From Kitasatospora xanthocidica (GTDB taxonomy: Bacteria; Actinomycetota; Actinomycetes; Streptomycetales; Streptomycetaceae): a stretch of 64,000 nucleotides of DNA. The stretch lies in the NCBI RefSeq assembly GCF_014656195.1, contig NZ_BNBY01000006.1, forward strand, positions 94,736 to 158,735, read 5' to 3'. The notes under the pieces were generated by a model. That model ran no database searches, was not told where the DNA came from, and worked only from the letters and a program-made list of their open reading frames with translations. Within the stretch, counting starts at the first letter, position 1, and the number at the start of each line of letters is the position of its first letter. Of this stretch, positions 15,958 through 24,556 are shown one piece after another. A program made the translations under genes and the position numbers.

Positions 15958-17301
15958 ATGAGCCTTCTCGTCGTAGGGCTGAGCCATCGCACGGCCCCGG
16001 TCGGGGTGCTCGAGCGCGCCGCGCTGACCGGCGGGGTGCCGACCCGGCTGCTGCACGACGCGGCCGCCACCGCGACCGTCGCCGAGGCCGCGCTGCTGAA
16101 CACCTGCAACCGGATCGAGCTGTACGCGGACGTGGACAAGTTCCACGCCGGCGTCGCCGAGCTGTCGCTGCTGCTGGCCCACCACAGCGGGGTGGACCTG
16201 GAGGAGCTGACCTCCCACCTGTACGTCCACTACGAGGACCGCGCCGTCCACCACCTGTTCTCGGTGGCCTGCGGGCTGGACTCGATGGTGGTCGGCGAGG
16301 GCCAGATCCTCGGCCAGCTGCGCGACGCCCTGGCCAAGGCCCAGGAGGAGCACACCGCCGGACGCGGCCTGAACGAGCTGTTCCAGCAGGCGCTGAGGGT
16401 CGGCAAGCGGGCGCACAGCGAGACCGGCATCGACAAGGCCGGCCAGTCGCTGGTCACCTTCGGCCTGGAGCAGGTCGCGGCGGGCGCGGGCGAGATCGCC
16501 GGCAAGCGCGCGCTGGTGGTCGGCGCCGGCTCGATGAGCTCGCTGGCCGCCGCCACCCTGGTCCGCTCCGGCGTCACCGACCTGCTGATCGCCAACCGCA
16601 CCGCGGCCCGCGCCGAGCGGCTGGTGGAGATCCTCGGCCCGGACGTGGCCCGCACCCTGGACCTGGCCAAGGTGCCGGAGGCGCTCGCCGACGTCGACCT
16701 GGTGATCTCCTGCACCGGCGCGGCCGGTGTGGTGGTCAAGGCCGAGGACGTGGCCGCCGCCGTCGCCCTGCGCCCGGCCGGCCGGGGCCCGCTCGCCCTG
16801 CTCGACCTGGCCATGCCGCGCGACGTCGACCACGCCGTGCACGAGCTGGACGGCGCCCTGCTGGTCGACCTGGAGAGCCTCTCCCACGCGCACGCCGCCA
16901 CCCCCGGTGCCGGCGACGTCGACCAGGTCACCCGGATCGTCGCCGACGAGGTCACCGCCTTCGGCGCCGCCCAGCGGGCCGCCCGGATCGCGCCGACCGT
17001 CGTCGCGCTGCGCTCGATGGCCTCCGACGTGGTCGCCGCCGAGCTGGGCCGGCTGGAGTCCCGGCTGCCCGACCTGGACGAGCGGTCCCGCGCGGAGATC
17101 GGCCAGACCGTCCGCCGCGTCGTCGACAAGCTGCTGCACGCCCCGACCGTCCGGGTGAAGCAGCTGGCCGCCGAGCCCGGCGGCGCCTCCTACGCGGAGG
17201 CCCTGCGCGAACTGTTCGACCTCGACCCGGCCGCCGTGCACGCGGTGTCCGGCACGCCCGTCGGCGGCGCGCCCCAGCCCTCCGCCGGGGGCACCAGATG
17301 A
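15958..17301 (+). CDS. hemA: Glutamyl-tRNA reductase
   Basis: HemA reduces glutamyl-tRNA(Glu) to glutamate-1-semialdehyde with NADPH, the first committed step of C5-pathway tetrapyrrole synthesis. The 447-residue protein has the catalytic cysteine (LLNTCNRIELY, Cys50), the GLSHRTAPV start motif, an NADPH-binding GAGSMSSLAA segment, and the C-terminal dimerisation helix. It starts 25 bases after rex in the same operon. Its stop overlaps a possible hemC start (ATGA), which suggests translational coupling. Confidence 0.96.
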   Translation: MSLLVVGLSHRTAPVGVLERAALTGGVPTRLLHDAAATATVAEAALLNTCNRIELYADVDKFHAGVAELSLLLAHHSGVDLEELTSHLYVHYEDRAVHHLFSVACGLDSMVVGEGQILGQLRDALAKAQEEHTAGRGLNELFQQALRVGKRAHSETGIDKAGQSLVTFGLEQVAAGAGEIAGKRALVVGAGSMSSLAAATLVRSGVTDLLIANRTAARAERLVEILGPDVARTLDLAKVPEALADVDLVISCTGAAGVVVKAEDVAAAVALRPAGRGPLALLDLAMPRDVDHAVHELDGALLVDLESLSHAHAATPGAGDVDQVTRIVADEVTAFGAAQRAARIAPTVVALRSMASDVVAAELGRLESRLPDLDERSRAEIGQTVRRVVDKLLHAPTVRVKQLAAEPGGASYAEALRELFDLDPAAVHAVSGTPVGGAPQPSAGGTR

Positions 17302-18350
17302 ACCGTCAGCCATCCCACGAGTACCACCGGGACGATCACCCCATGAATGGTCAACCGATCACCGAGCAGCCCTCGGCCACCGCGGCACTGCGGCTCGGCA
17401 CCCGGCGCAGCGCCCTCGCCATGGCCCAGTCGGGCATGGTGGCCCGCGAGGTGACCAGGGTCACCGGGCGCCCCGTCGAGCTGGTCGAGATCACCACGTA
17501 CGGCGACACCTCCCGCGAGGCGCTGGCGCAGATCGGCGGCACCGGCGTGTTCGTCTCCGCGCTGCGGGACGCGCTGCTGGAGGGCCGGATCGACTTCGCC
17601 GTGCACTCGCTCAAGGACCTGCCCACCGCCGCCCCCGAGGGCCTGGTGCTGGCCGCCGTCCCCGAGCGGGAGGACGTCCGGGACGCCCTGGTCGCGGCCG
17701 AGGGCCTGAACCTGGACGAGCTGGTGGAGAAGCTGGCCGGAGCCGGCCGCCCGGCCCGGATCGGCACCGGCTCGCCCCGCCGGATGGCGCAGCTGAACGC
17801 CTGGGCCACCGCCCGCGGCGCCCAGCTGGAGACCGTCGCGATCCGCGGCAACGTGGACACCCGGATCGGCTACGTGGCCGGCGGCGAGCTGGACGCGGTG
17901 GTCCTGGCCACGGCCGGCCTGAACCGGCTCGGCCGCGCCGCCGAGATCTCCCAGCACCTCGACCCCGAGCTGATGGTCCCGGCCCCCGGCCAGGGCGCGC
18001 TCGCGATCGAGTGCACCGCCGCCGACCCGGACCTGGCCGCCGCGCTCGCCGCCCTGGACCACGCCCCCACCCGGGTCGCCGTGGCCGCCGAGCGCGCCCT
18101 GCTGGCCACCCTGGAGGCCGGCTGCTCGGCGCCCGTGGCCGCGCTGGCCACCTGGGGCCGGGAGAACGAACTGCGGCTGGACGGTGTGGTCGGCAACCCC
18201 GACGGATCCGCCCTGCTGAAGATGTCCGCCAATGGTCCGATCGTCCTCGACGAGACCGCCGAGCGGCAGGCGGTGGCCCTCGGCCGCGCGCTGGCCGGCC
18301 GGCTGCTCGACGGGGGCGCGGCCGCCCTGATGGGGGAGCGAGCCCGATGA
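17298..18350 (+). CDS. hemC: Porphobilinogen deaminase (hydroxymethylbilane synthase)
   Basis: HemC polymerises four porphobilinogens to hydroxymethylbilane. Family motifs are LRLGTRRSALAMAQS, FAVHSLKDLPT, GTGSPRRMAQL, AIRGNVDTRI and the dipyrromethane-cofactor cysteine in LEAGCSAPVA. The start is ambiguous: ATG 17298 overlaps the hemA stop, and ATG 17343 is in frame 15 codons later. The domain itself begins only at about 17388. The two candidate starts head a mildly repetitive peptide (MNRQPS..., MNGQPI...). The gene ends in an ATGA overlap with hemD. Confidence 0.93.
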   Translation: MNRQPSHEYHRDDHPMNGQPITEQPSATAALRLGTRRSALAMAQSGMVAREVTRVTGRPVELVEITTYGDTSREALAQIGGTGVFVSALRDALLEGRIDFAVHSLKDLPTAAPEGLVLAAVPEREDVRDALVAAEGLNLDELVEKLAGAGRPARIGTGSPRRMAQLNAWATARGAQLETVAIRGNVDTRIGYVAGGELDAVVLATAGLNRLGRAAEISQHLDPELMVPAPGQGALAIECTAADPDLAAALAALDHAPTRVAVAAERALLATLEAGCSAPVAALATWGRENELRLDGVVGNPDGSALLKMSANGPIVLDETAERQAVALGRALAGRLLDGGAAALMGERAR

Positions 18351-19996
18351 GCCCCACCGCCGCCACCGACGCCCTGTTCCCCGCCGGGCAGCCCGCCACC
18401 GGACGGTGCACCTTCCTGGGCGCGGGCCCCGGGGACCCGGGCCTGCTGACCCTGCGCGCGGTCGAGGTGCTGTCCACGGCCGACGTGCTGGTCGCCGACC
18501 CGCTGACCGCCGCCGCCGTGCGCAGCCACTGTCCGGCCGCCGTACAGGTGCACGCCCCGGCCGCCGAGGGCACCGACTTCGACCTGGCCAAGGTCGTCGC
18601 CGAGGCCGTCCGCTCCGGCAAGCACGTGGTCCGCACCGTCGACGGCGACCCGGGCCTGGACGGCTGCGCCGCCGAGGAGATGCTCCGCTGCGCGGGCGAC
18701 GGGATCCCCTTCGAGGTCATCCCGGGCGTCGCCCAGTCGGTCGGCGTCCCGGCGTACGCGGGCGTCCCGCTGCGCGCCGGCGCCGGCACCGACGTGCGCT
18801 TCGTGGACGGCGCCCAGCTGCTGGCCGGGGGGCCGGTCGACCTGGGCGCGCCGGAGACCACCCTGGTCGTCCGCACCACCCTGGGCCAGCTGCCGGCCAC
18901 CGCCAACGCGCTGGTCTCCAACGGCCGCAAGCCGGAGTCCGCGCTCAGTGCGACGCTCTCCGGCACCACCACCCGGCAGCGGACCTTCACCTCCACGCTG
19001 TCCGCCATCGCGGCCGACCTGAAGGCCGCCCGGGTGCTGCCCTCGCCGGTCTCCGCGCCGGTGGACCCGGCCACCTCGGTGATAGCCGTGGTGGGCGAGC
19101 AGGTCGCCCACCGGGCCTCGCACTCGTGGTTCGAGACCAAGCCGCTGTTCGGCTGGAACGTCCTCGTGCCGCGCACCAAGGAGCAGGCCACCGGCCTGTC
19201 CGAGCAGCTGCGCTCGTACGGCGCGGTGCCGCAGGAGGTGCCGACCATCGCGGTCGAGCCGCCGCGCACCCCGCAGCAGATGGAGCGGGCCATCAAGGGC
19301 CTGGTCACCGGCCGCTACGAGTGGATCGCCTTCACCTCGGTGAACGCGGTGCGCGCCGTCCGGGAGAAGTTCGAGGAGTACGGCCTGGACGCCCGCGCGT
19401 TCGCCGGGATCAAGGTCGCGGCGGTCGGCGAGACCACCGCGCAGGCCCTGGTGGACTTCGGCGTGAAGCCCGACCTGGTGCCCTCCGGCGAGCAGTCCGC
19501 CGCCGGCCTGCTGGAGGACTGGCCGCCGTACGACCCGGTCTTCGACCCGATCGACCGGGTGCTGCTGCCGCGCGCCGACATCGCCACCGAGACCCTGGTG
19601 GCCGGTCTGGTCGAGCTCGGCTGGGAGGTCGACGACGTGACGGCGTACCGGACGGTGCGCGCCTCGCCGCCGCCCGCCGAGACCCGTGAGGCGATCAAGG
19701 GCGGCGGTTTCGACGCGGTGCTGTTCACCTCGTCCTCGACCGTCCGGAACCTGGTCGGCATCGCGGGCAAGCCGCACAACGTCACGGTCATCGCCTGCAT
19801 CGGCCCGGCCACCGCCAAGACCGCCGAGGAGCACGGCCTGCGGGTCGACGTGATGGCCCCGGCGCCGTCGGCGGCCGCGCTGGCCCAGGCCCTGGCAGAC
19901 TTCGGGGCCAAGCGCCGCGACACCGCGACGGCCGCCGGTGAGCCGGTCTACCGGCCCAGCGAGCGCCGTCCGGGTTCGCGCCGCAAGGCCCGCTGA
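18347..19996 (+). CDS. hemD: Uroporphyrinogen-III synthase with N-terminal methyltransferase-like domain
   Basis: This is a 549-residue fusion. The C-terminal half (from about residue 270, [20 protein letters not shown]) is a uroporphyrinogen-III synthase that closes the ring from hydroxymethylbilane. The N-terminal half has the tetrapyrrole methyltransferase fold ([36 protein letters not shown]). However, the canonical SAM-binding loop GDPFVFGRGGEE reads [12 protein letters not shown]. The N-domain may therefore be inactive or altered, as also seems common in streptomycetes. It overlaps hemC by four bases. Confidence 0.92.
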   Translation: MSPTAATDALFPAGQPATGRCTFLGAGPGDPGLLTLRAVEVLSTADVLVADPLTAAAVRSHCPAAVQVHAPAAEGTDFDLAKVVAEAVRSGKHVVRTVDGDPGLDGCAAEEMLRCAGDGIPFEVIPGVAQSVGVPAYAGVPLRAGAGTDVRFVDGAQLLAGGPVDLGAPETTLVVRTTLGQLPATANALVSNGRKPESALSATLSGTTTRQRTFTSTLSAIAADLKAARVLPSPVSAPVDPATSVIAVVGEQVAHRASHSWFETKPLFGWNVLVPRTKEQATGLSEQLRSYGAVPQEVPTIAVEPPRTPQQMERAIKGLVTGRYEWIAFTSVNAVRAVREKFEEYGLDARAFAGIKVAAVGETTAQALVDFGVKPDLVPSGEQSAAGLLEDWPPYDPVFDPIDRVLLPRADIATETLVAGLVELGWEVDDVTAYRTVRASPPPAETREAIKGGGFDAVLFTSSSTVRNLVGIAGKPHNVTVIACIGPATAKTAEEHGLRVDVMAPAPSAAALAQALADFGAKRRDTATAAGEPVYRPSERRPGSRRKAR

Positions 19997-20013
19997 GGAT
20001 CCTCAACCATGAG

Positions 20014-20042
20014 GCCGGGGGCGGCGGTTGCTCGCCCCCGGC
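20014..20042 (+). terminator. Hairpin between hemD and hemB
   Basis: A 10-bp stem (20014-20023 with 20033-20042) and a nine-base loop lie 17 bases past hemD. It could separate rex-hemACD from hemB or attenuate read-through into it. Confidence 0.6.
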
Positions 20043-20070
20043 ACTGCACGACCGTTCGGAGAGAGAAGCC

Positions 20071-21048
20071 GTGTCCGCTGAATTCCCGTACGTACGTCCC
20101 CGCCGGCTGCGCCAGAGCCCGGCGATGCGCCGACTGGTGGCCGAGACCCGGCTGCACCCGGCGGAGCTGATCCTGCCCGCGTTCGTGAGCGAGGGCCTCA
20201 CCGAGGCGAAGCCGATCGCCTCGATGCCCGGCGTGGTCCAGCACACCCGGGACACCCTGCGGAAGGCCGCGGTGGAGGCGGCCGAGGCCGGCGTGGGCGG
20301 CATCATGCTGTTCGGCCTGCCCGAGGTGAAGGACGCCGTCGGCTCCGAGGGGACCAACCCGGACGGGATCCTGCAGCAGGCCATCCGCGACGTGGTCGCC
20401 GAGGTCGGCGACCAGCTGGTGGTCATGTCGGACCTCTGCCTGGACGAGTTCACCGACCACGGCCACTGCGGCGTGCTGGCCGAGGACGGCAGCGTGGACA
20501 ACGACGCGACCCTGGCGCGCTACGCCGAGATGGCCGTGGTCCAGGCCGAGGCGGGCGTCCACATGGTCGGCCCGTCCGGCATGATGGACGGTCAGATCGC
20601 GGTGATCCGCCGGGCGTTGGACGAGGCCGGCCACCAGGACGTCAGCGTCCTCGCCTACACCGCCAAGTACGCCTCCGCGCTGTACGGCCCGTTCCGCGAG
20701 GCCGTCAACTCCTCGCTCAAGGGCGACCGCAAGACCTACCAGCAGGACCCGGCCAACGCCCGGGAGGCCCTGCGCGAGCTGGAGCTGGACCTCGCCGAGG
20801 GCGCGGACCTGGTGATGGTGAAGCCGGCCATGCTGTACCTGGACGTGCTGCGGCAGGTCGCCGACGCCTCCCCGGTGCCGGTGGCCGCCTACCAGATCTC
20901 CGGCGAGTACTCGATGGTGGAGGCGGCCGCCGCCAACGGCTGGATCGAGCGGGAGCGCACCATCCTGGAGACGCTCACCTCGATCCGCCGGGCCGGCGCC
21001 GAGCAGATCCTCACCTACTGGGCCGTCGAGGCCGCTGGAATGCTCTGA
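20071..21048 (+). CDS. hemB: Delta-aminolevulinic acid dehydratase (porphobilinogen synthase)
   Basis: HemB condenses two 5-aminolevulinates to porphobilinogen. The 325-residue protein has the two Schiff-base lysine regions ([16 protein letters not shown] and [12 protein letters not shown]). The metal-site loop reads [15 protein letters not shown], where the zinc-type cysteine cluster is only partly present, which suggests a magnesium-leaning enzyme. GTG 20071 has GGAGAGAG upstream. It follows hemD after a 74-base gap containing a hairpin, so it is either at the end of the operon or separately transcribed. Confidence 0.95.
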   Translation: MSAEFPYVRPRRLRQSPAMRRLVAETRLHPAELILPAFVSEGLTEAKPIASMPGVVQHTRDTLRKAAVEAAEAGVGGIMLFGLPEVKDAVGSEGTNPDGILQQAIRDVVAEVGDQLVVMSDLCLDEFTDHGHCGVLAEDGSVDNDATLARYAEMAVVQAEAGVHMVGPSGMMDGQIAVIRRALDEAGHQDVSVLAYTAKYASALYGPFREAVNSSLKGDRKTYQQDPANAREALRELELDLAEGADLVMVKPAMLYLDVLRQVADASPVPVAAYQISGEYSMVEAAAANGWIERERTILETLTSIRRAGAEQILTYWAVEAAGML

Positions 21049-21049
21049 T

Positions 21050-21174
21050 ACTCGCCCGCTCACCTCCGGGGCGCTCCGACCCGGTGCCGACGGTCGGCGC
21101 TCCAAGGCCCTCGTTCCTCGGGCCTCCTCGCTTCTCCCTTTCGGCACCGGCGCGCCCCTTCGGTTCGGGGCGGG
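21050..21174 (+). repeat. Dispersed intergenic repeat, copy B
   Basis: The element begins two bases after the hemB stop (CTCGCCCGCTCACCTCC) and matches copies A and C over about 120 bases. It contains the near-palindrome around TGCCGACGGTCGGCGC. It is followed by a strong terminator hairpin at 21189-21234. Confidence 0.85.
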
Positions 21175-21188
21175 AGTGTGCGGAAAAG

Positions 21189-21234
21189 CGGAAGGCCGGG
21201 CCGCTCCCCCCGCGGGGAGCGGCCCGGCCTTCCG
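21189..21234. terminator. 21-bp perfect terminator hairpin
   Basis: The arms 21189-21209 and 21214-21234 pair perfectly around a four-base loop. It ends four bases before the stop codon of the reverse-strand secreted-protein gene and also faces hemB, so it probably ends both transcripts. Confidence 0.85.
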
Positions 21235-21238
21235 GCTG

Positions 21239-21505
21239 TTACTGCCAGCCCTTGATGTGCGCGAAGCCCTCGCCGCCGCCGATCAGGTCGGTGGAGGTGG
21301 CCGCGCCGCCGCCGAAGCCGCCGGCGGCGACGTCGGTGGTGTGGGCGATGCCCCAGCCCCCGCCGGCCACGAACGGCTCGTCGGCCGAGGCGACGATGCC
21401 GCCGCCGCCCGCGAGGCCGACGTGGGCGAAGGCCGGGGTGGCGGCACCCGCGAGTGCCAGGGCGGCGGTGACGGTCAGTGCGGCCTTGGCCAGCGTGCTC
21501 TTCAT
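21239..21505 (-). CDS. Small Gly-rich secreted protein
   Basis: This 88-residue protein has a signal peptide (MKSTLAKAALTVTAALALAG, cleavage after AFA near residue 27). The mature part is about 60 residues rich in glycine, alanine and aromatic residues (GLAGGGGIVAS, VAGGGWGIAHT). It has no cysteine and no known motif. It lies at the edge of the rodlin/chaplin cluster, so a role as a minor cell-surface component is a reasonable guess. ATG 21505 is chosen from the signal peptide. Confidence 0.7.
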   Translation of the reverse strand: MKSTLAKAALTVTAALALAGAATPAFAHVGLAGGGGIVASADEPFVAGGGWGIAHTTDVAAGGFGGGAATSTDLIGGGEGFAHIKGWQ

Positions 21506-21661
21506 GGATCTGCCCTCTCTCTGGGAGCGCCCCCGCGGGCGCTCTGACACGTGTTCACATCCGGCCGTCCGGCCCGGCGCCCCACGCGCCGGGCCGGACG
21601 ACCGGTCACCCGGCCGGTCCGCCCGGTGGCGGCCGGCCGGACACCTCGTCCGTCACAAGCC

Positions 21662-21699
21662 CGGAGGGCCCGGGGAGACCTTCCTCCCCGGGCCCTCCG
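21662..21699 (-). terminator. 16-bp terminator hairpin of the first rodlin gene
   Basis: The arms 21662-21677 and 21684-21699 pair perfectly around a six-base loop, about 20 bases past the rodlin stop codon on the minus strand. Confidence 0.82.
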
Positions 21700-21718
21700 T
21701 CCGTGCCGTGCCCCTTGA

Positions 21719-22063
21719 TCAGCCGATCAGGTGCGAGACGCCCGCGTCGCCCGAGGACTGGGTGTTCTGGCCGACGTTGCAGATCTGCTTCGGGGTGCTG
21801 TTCAGGACCGGAACCTCGACCGGAACCGCGACGCCGATCACGGCGACGGCGATGTTGTGGACCTCCGGCAGGCAGATGTTCGCGTTGTCCAGGGTGTGGA
21901 AGTTCGGGCTGCCGTTGCCGTGGGTGCCGGTCTGGTTGGTGCCGCCGTTGCCCTGGACGGAGGTGGCGGCGCCGTCCGAGTCGACGATGGCGGAGGCCGA
22001 GCCGGCGGACATCGCGATGGCGGCGGCGGCCAGGCCGGCGGCGGCGAGGGACTTCTTGATCAT
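21719..22063 (-). CDS. Rodlin-family secreted surface protein
   Basis: The 114-residue protein has a signal peptide (MIKKSLAAAGLAAAAIAMSA, cleavage after ASA near residue 25). The mature part has rodlin-like features: NGG/GNGSPNFH, two cysteines (NICLPEV, KQICNVG), a central hydrophobic segment (VAVIGVAVPVEVPVL) and the C-terminal TQSSGDAGVSHLIG. Rodlins organise chaplin filaments into the rodlet layer on aerial hyphae and spores. It is diverged from the best-known RdlA/RdlB, so family membership is by pattern. A paralogue lies 82 bases upstream on the same strand. Confidence 0.75.
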   Translation of the reverse strand: MIKKSLAAAGLAAAAIAMSAGSASAIVDSDGAATSVQGNGGTNQTGTHGNGSPNFHTLDNANICLPEVHNIAVAVIGVAVPVEVPVLNSTPKQICNVGQNTQSSGDAGVSHLIG

Positions 22064-22145
22064 TTCCGGTTTTCCTCTCGAGGGTGAATCGGGGAGCGAT
22101 TCGAAGGTGGATCAGAGGGTGGTGCAGGGTGAGCTGAACGGAGCG

Positions 22146-22490
22146 TCAGCCGATCAGGTGGGACACGCCCGCGTCGCCGTGGCTCTGGGTGCCCTGGCCC
22201 TGGGTGCAGTACTGCTTGCCGCCGCTGTTGGCGATCGGGACCTCGACCGGAACGGCCACCCCGAGCACACCGACGGCGATGTTGTGGATCTCGGGGAGGC
22301 AGACGTTCGCGTTGTCCAGGAAGTGGAAGTTCGGGCTGTTGTTCCCGACCGTGCCGGTGAAGTTGGTACCGCCGTTGCCCTCGATGGAGGCGGCGGAGCC
22401 GTCCGCGTCACCGATGGCCGAGGCGGGCGCGGCTGCGGCGGCCAGCGCGGCGACGGCCAGGCCGGCAGCGGCGAAGGACTTCTGGATCAT
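22146..22490 (-). CDS. Rodlin-family secreted surface protein (paralogue)
   Basis: The protein has 114 residues, the same length as its neighbour at 21719-22063 and clearly homologous to it (NSPNFHFLDNANVCLPEIHN, VAVPVEVPIANS, CTQGQGTQSHGDAGVSHLIG). The signal peptide is MIQKSFAAAGLAVAALAAAA with cleavage after ASA. The pair arose by tandem duplication, as is usual for rodlins. A GTAACC element lies upstream at 22603-22598, as before rsbN, in line with sigma-BldN control. The ATG at 22490 has GGGAGAT upstream. Confidence 0.75.
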   Translation of the reverse strand: MIQKSFAAAGLAVAALAAAAAPASAIGDADGSAASIEGNGGTNFTGTVGNNSPNFHFLDNANVCLPEIHNIAVGVLGVAVPVEVPIANSGGKQYCTQGQGTQSHGDAGVSHLIG

Positions 22491-22790
22491 GGGGAGATCC
22501 CTCTCTGAAATGCTTGGATTCCGTGCGTACAACGCGTAGAACGCTCAGACCCGGTCTGCAGTCACTGACGTCCAGATCAAAGAATGACGGCACGGAAGGT
22601 TACGGGGATTCTTGAAAAGAGTCCGGGAGGCGCGGCGTCGGGCGCTTTCCGGTCGCATTATTAGGCCGATCCGGTTAACCGGCGCAATCCGGGCTCCCGC
22701 TCACTCGTTGAGGCAGATTGCTTTCCGGCTGCGCCCGCGCAGCCCTTCCCCCGAGTGATCCCCAGTACGGACAGCAGAACGGTGAAAAGC
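22491..22790. other. Divergent promoter region between rodlin and secreted-protein genes
   Basis: There is no gene in these 300 bases. The region contains GTAACC on the minus strand (22603-22598), a comparatively AT-rich patch (GCATTATTAGG, 22656-22666) and the perfect palindrome CCGGTTAACCGG at 22671-22682. Confidence 0.6.
22671..22682. promoter_or_regulatory. 12-bp palindrome CCGGTTAACCGG
   Basis: This perfect palindrome lies in the divergent region between a rodlin gene (start 22490) and a secreted-protein gene (start 22791). It may be an operator; the regulator is unknown. Confidence 0.35.
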
Positions 22791-23510
22791 ATGAAGTTCT
22801 CCAAGAGGGCCGGCGCGATGCTGCTGGCGGTCGGTGCGGGCATGCTCGCCTCCCAGGGACCGGCCTCCGCCGCGCCGGTCGGCCCCGACCAGGTCGGAGC
22901 CCTGGAGGACAAGCTGGCCACCCAGCAGGTCCCGGCGGACGTGCCGCTCACCCCGCTGGGCAGCCACCTCTCGGCCGGCATCCCGACCTCGCTGGTCATG
23001 CCGCCGGTGCCCGGCCGGACCACCAGCACCAGCAGCGAGCTGATCCCGGAGCGGATCGTCCCCCAGCTGAGCACCGGCAAGGTCGGCCCGAGCGCCAAGG
23101 CCGAGCTGCCGCTCCCGCTGGTCGACCAGGGCGCCGACCTCGGCGCGGTGCTGCTGGACGCCCCGGCCTCGCCGCTGCACGCCGACACCCCCGGTCTCAC
23201 CCTCGGCAAGCCGCTCTCGCTGGCCCAGGACGGCGCCGGGCAGCTCGCCGACGGCCGGCTCAAGGTGGACGAGCTCGACCCGCGCCTGCTCACCGGCGCC
23301 GTGCAGGCCGTCCCCGGGGCCAATGCCAGCCTCGGCGGCGAGGACCACCGGCTCTCCGTCACCGACGAGGTGAGCGACCTGACCACGACCACCGCCGCGA
23401 CCGCCACCGAGGTGGTGGGGCAGACCGGACTGGCCGACCCGGCGGGCACCACCGCGACCGCCACCGGCGTGGTCCAGCAGACCGGGCTGACCGACCTGAC
23501 CCGGCTCTGA
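22791..23510 (+). CDS. Secreted protein of unknown function in the chaplin/rodlin cluster
   Basis: The 239-residue protein has a signal peptide (MKFSKRAGAMLLAVGAGMLA, cleavage after ASA near residue 27). The mature part has no cysteine and is rich in Leu, Pro, Ala, Thr and Asp. Its repetitive low-complexity look includes VPLTPLGSHLSAGIPTSLV, a KAELPLPLVDQGADLG segment, and two similar QTGL-D motifs near the end (VGQTGLADPAG, VQQTGLTDLTRL). I recognise no domain. It is divergent from the rodlins and convergent with another secreted-protein gene. A structural role at the hyphal surface is a guess from context only. Confidence 0.7.
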   Translation: MKFSKRAGAMLLAVGAGMLASQGPASAAPVGPDQVGALEDKLATQQVPADVPLTPLGSHLSAGIPTSLVMPPVPGRTTSTSSELIPERIVPQLSTGKVGPSAKAELPLPLVDQGADLGAVLLDAPASPLHADTPGLTLGKPLSLAQDGAGQLADGRLKVDELDPRLLTGAVQAVPGANASLGGEDHRLSVTDEVSDLTTTTAATATEVVGQTGLADPAGTTATATGVVQQTGLTDLTRL

Positions 23511-23624
23511 CCCGGCTCTGATCCGACCCGACCCCGGCACCGCTCCGTGGCCCGGCACCGGTTCGTGTCCCGGCACCGGCCCCGGTCCGGGAGCTCGGGC
23601 ACCGGCCCGGCGCCCGGTACGGCA

Positions 23625-23665
23625 GGAGCCCGGCACCCCGCTCGCGCGACGGGGTGCCGGGCTCC
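23625..23665. terminator. 16-bp bidirectional terminator hairpin
   Basis: The arms 23625-23640 and 23650-23665 pair perfectly around a nine-base loop, between two convergent secreted-protein genes. Confidence 0.85.
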
Positions 23666-23680
23666 GGCGCGTCCGGGGGC

Positions 23681-24061
23681 TCAGCCCGGCAGGACGCCGG
23701 TCAGCCCGCCGACCAGCGGCAGGTCCTTGACGCCGCCGCCCGCGCTCAGCGGGCCGGTCAGCGTGTCGGTGCCGACCGGGGCCAGGCCCTGGTCCGGCTG
23801 GACGGTCGCGCCGTTGTTGAGCACGTCGGCGGAGGAGTTCGCCCAGGGGTCCAGGCGCAGGCTCTTGATCGGCGCGACGCCGTAGCCGAGGCCGGAGGTC
23901 GTGCCGTTCAGCGCCTGGCCGATGTCGGTCCTGGCCAGCGTCGCCGGACCGGCCGGGGCCTGACCGGCCGGGGCGGTGGCGGCCTGCGCCGAACCGGCGC
24001 CGAGCAGCACCGCGGCACCGACGGCGGCGGCCAGACCGGCCCCGCTCTTCTTCGAAACCAT
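23681..24061 (-). CDS. Small secreted protein of unknown function next to chaplins
   Basis: The 126-residue protein has a signal peptide (MVSKKSGAGLAAAVGAAVLLG, cleavage after QAA near residue 28). The mature part of about 100 residues has no cysteine. It carries a central SLRLDPWANSSADVLNNG segment and ends in the hydrophobic LPLVGGLTGVLPG. The DPWANSSADVLNNG stretch looks ordered compared with the Ala/Pro-rich start. No family is recognised. Its start is separated from the chaplin gene upstream by a terminator, so it is transcribed alone. A role in the hydrophobic surface layer is inferred from location. Confidence 0.7.
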   Translation of the reverse strand: MVSKKSGAGLAAAVGAAVLLGAGSAQAATAPAGQAPAGPATLARTDIGQALNGTTSGLGYGVAPIKSLRLDPWANSSADVLNNGATVQPDQGLAPVGTDTLTGPLSAGGGVKDLPLVGGLTGVLPG

Positions 24062-24115
24062 GCGGATCACCCTTCGGAGGATCGGGGATCCCGGACGTCC
24101 GTCCGGGGATGCCGA

Positions 24116-24147
24116 ACTGCCCCCCGGCCGGCTGGTCGGGGGGCAGT
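24116..24147 (-). terminator. Terminator hairpin of the chaplin gene at 24175
   Basis: An 11-bp perfect stem (24116-24126 with 24137-24147) and a ten-base loop lie about 28 bases past the chaplin stop codon. Confidence 0.75.
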
Positions 24148-24174
24148 ACGGCCGGAACACGTGCCGATCGGGGA

Positions 24175-24447
24175 TCAGCAGTCGTCCGCGGGCGGCGCCG
24201 GGTGCGCCTCGACGTTGGCGCAGCTGTTGCCGAACGCCGGGTTCAGCAGGCCGATCACGTCGATGGAGTTGCCGCACAGGTTGATCGGGATGTGCACCGG
24301 AACCTGGATCTGGTTGCCGGAGGCGACACCGGGGGAGCCGGCGGCGACGCCCTCGGCGCCCGAGCTGGCGGCGGCGGACCCGGCCGCGCCCAGCACCAGG
24401 CCGGCGGCGGCGGCGGAGAGGACGGCGGCCTTCTTCACGTTCTGCAT
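24175..24447 (-). CDS. Short chaplin with a cysteine-ending C-terminal extension
   Basis: The 90-residue protein has a signal peptide (MQNVKKAAVLSAAAAGLVLG) followed by one chaplin domain. The domain includes GAEGVAAGSPGVASGNQIQ, VPVHIPINLCGNSIDVIGLL and NPAFGNSCAN, with the two conserved cysteines of short chaplins. Chaplins self-assemble into amphipathic amyloid fibrils that let aerial hyphae escape the water surface. Unlike the other two here, it continues for ten residues after the domain (EAHPAPPADDC) and ends in a third cysteine. No sortase signal is present. Confidence 0.9.
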   Translation of the reverse strand: MQNVKKAAVLSAAAAGLVLGAAGSAAASSGAEGVAAGSPGVASGNQIQVPVHIPINLCGNSIDVIGLLNPAFGNSCANVEAHPAPPADDC

Positions 24448-24482
24448 GGGGGTTGATCTCCTCGATCACACACGGGTGGAGC

Positions 24483-24514
24483 GTGCCGCGCCCCGGCGCT
24501 GCGGGGCGCGGCAC
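24483..24514 (-). terminator. Terminator hairpin of the chaplin gene at 24557
   Basis: A perfect 12-bp stem (24483-24494 with 24503-24514) and an eight-base loop lie between the two tandem chaplin genes, so each is a separate unit or only weakly coupled. Confidence 0.78.
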
Positions 24515-24556
24515 GGGCTCGGTGAATCAGCTGTCGCCGCTAGGACGACCGCGGGT

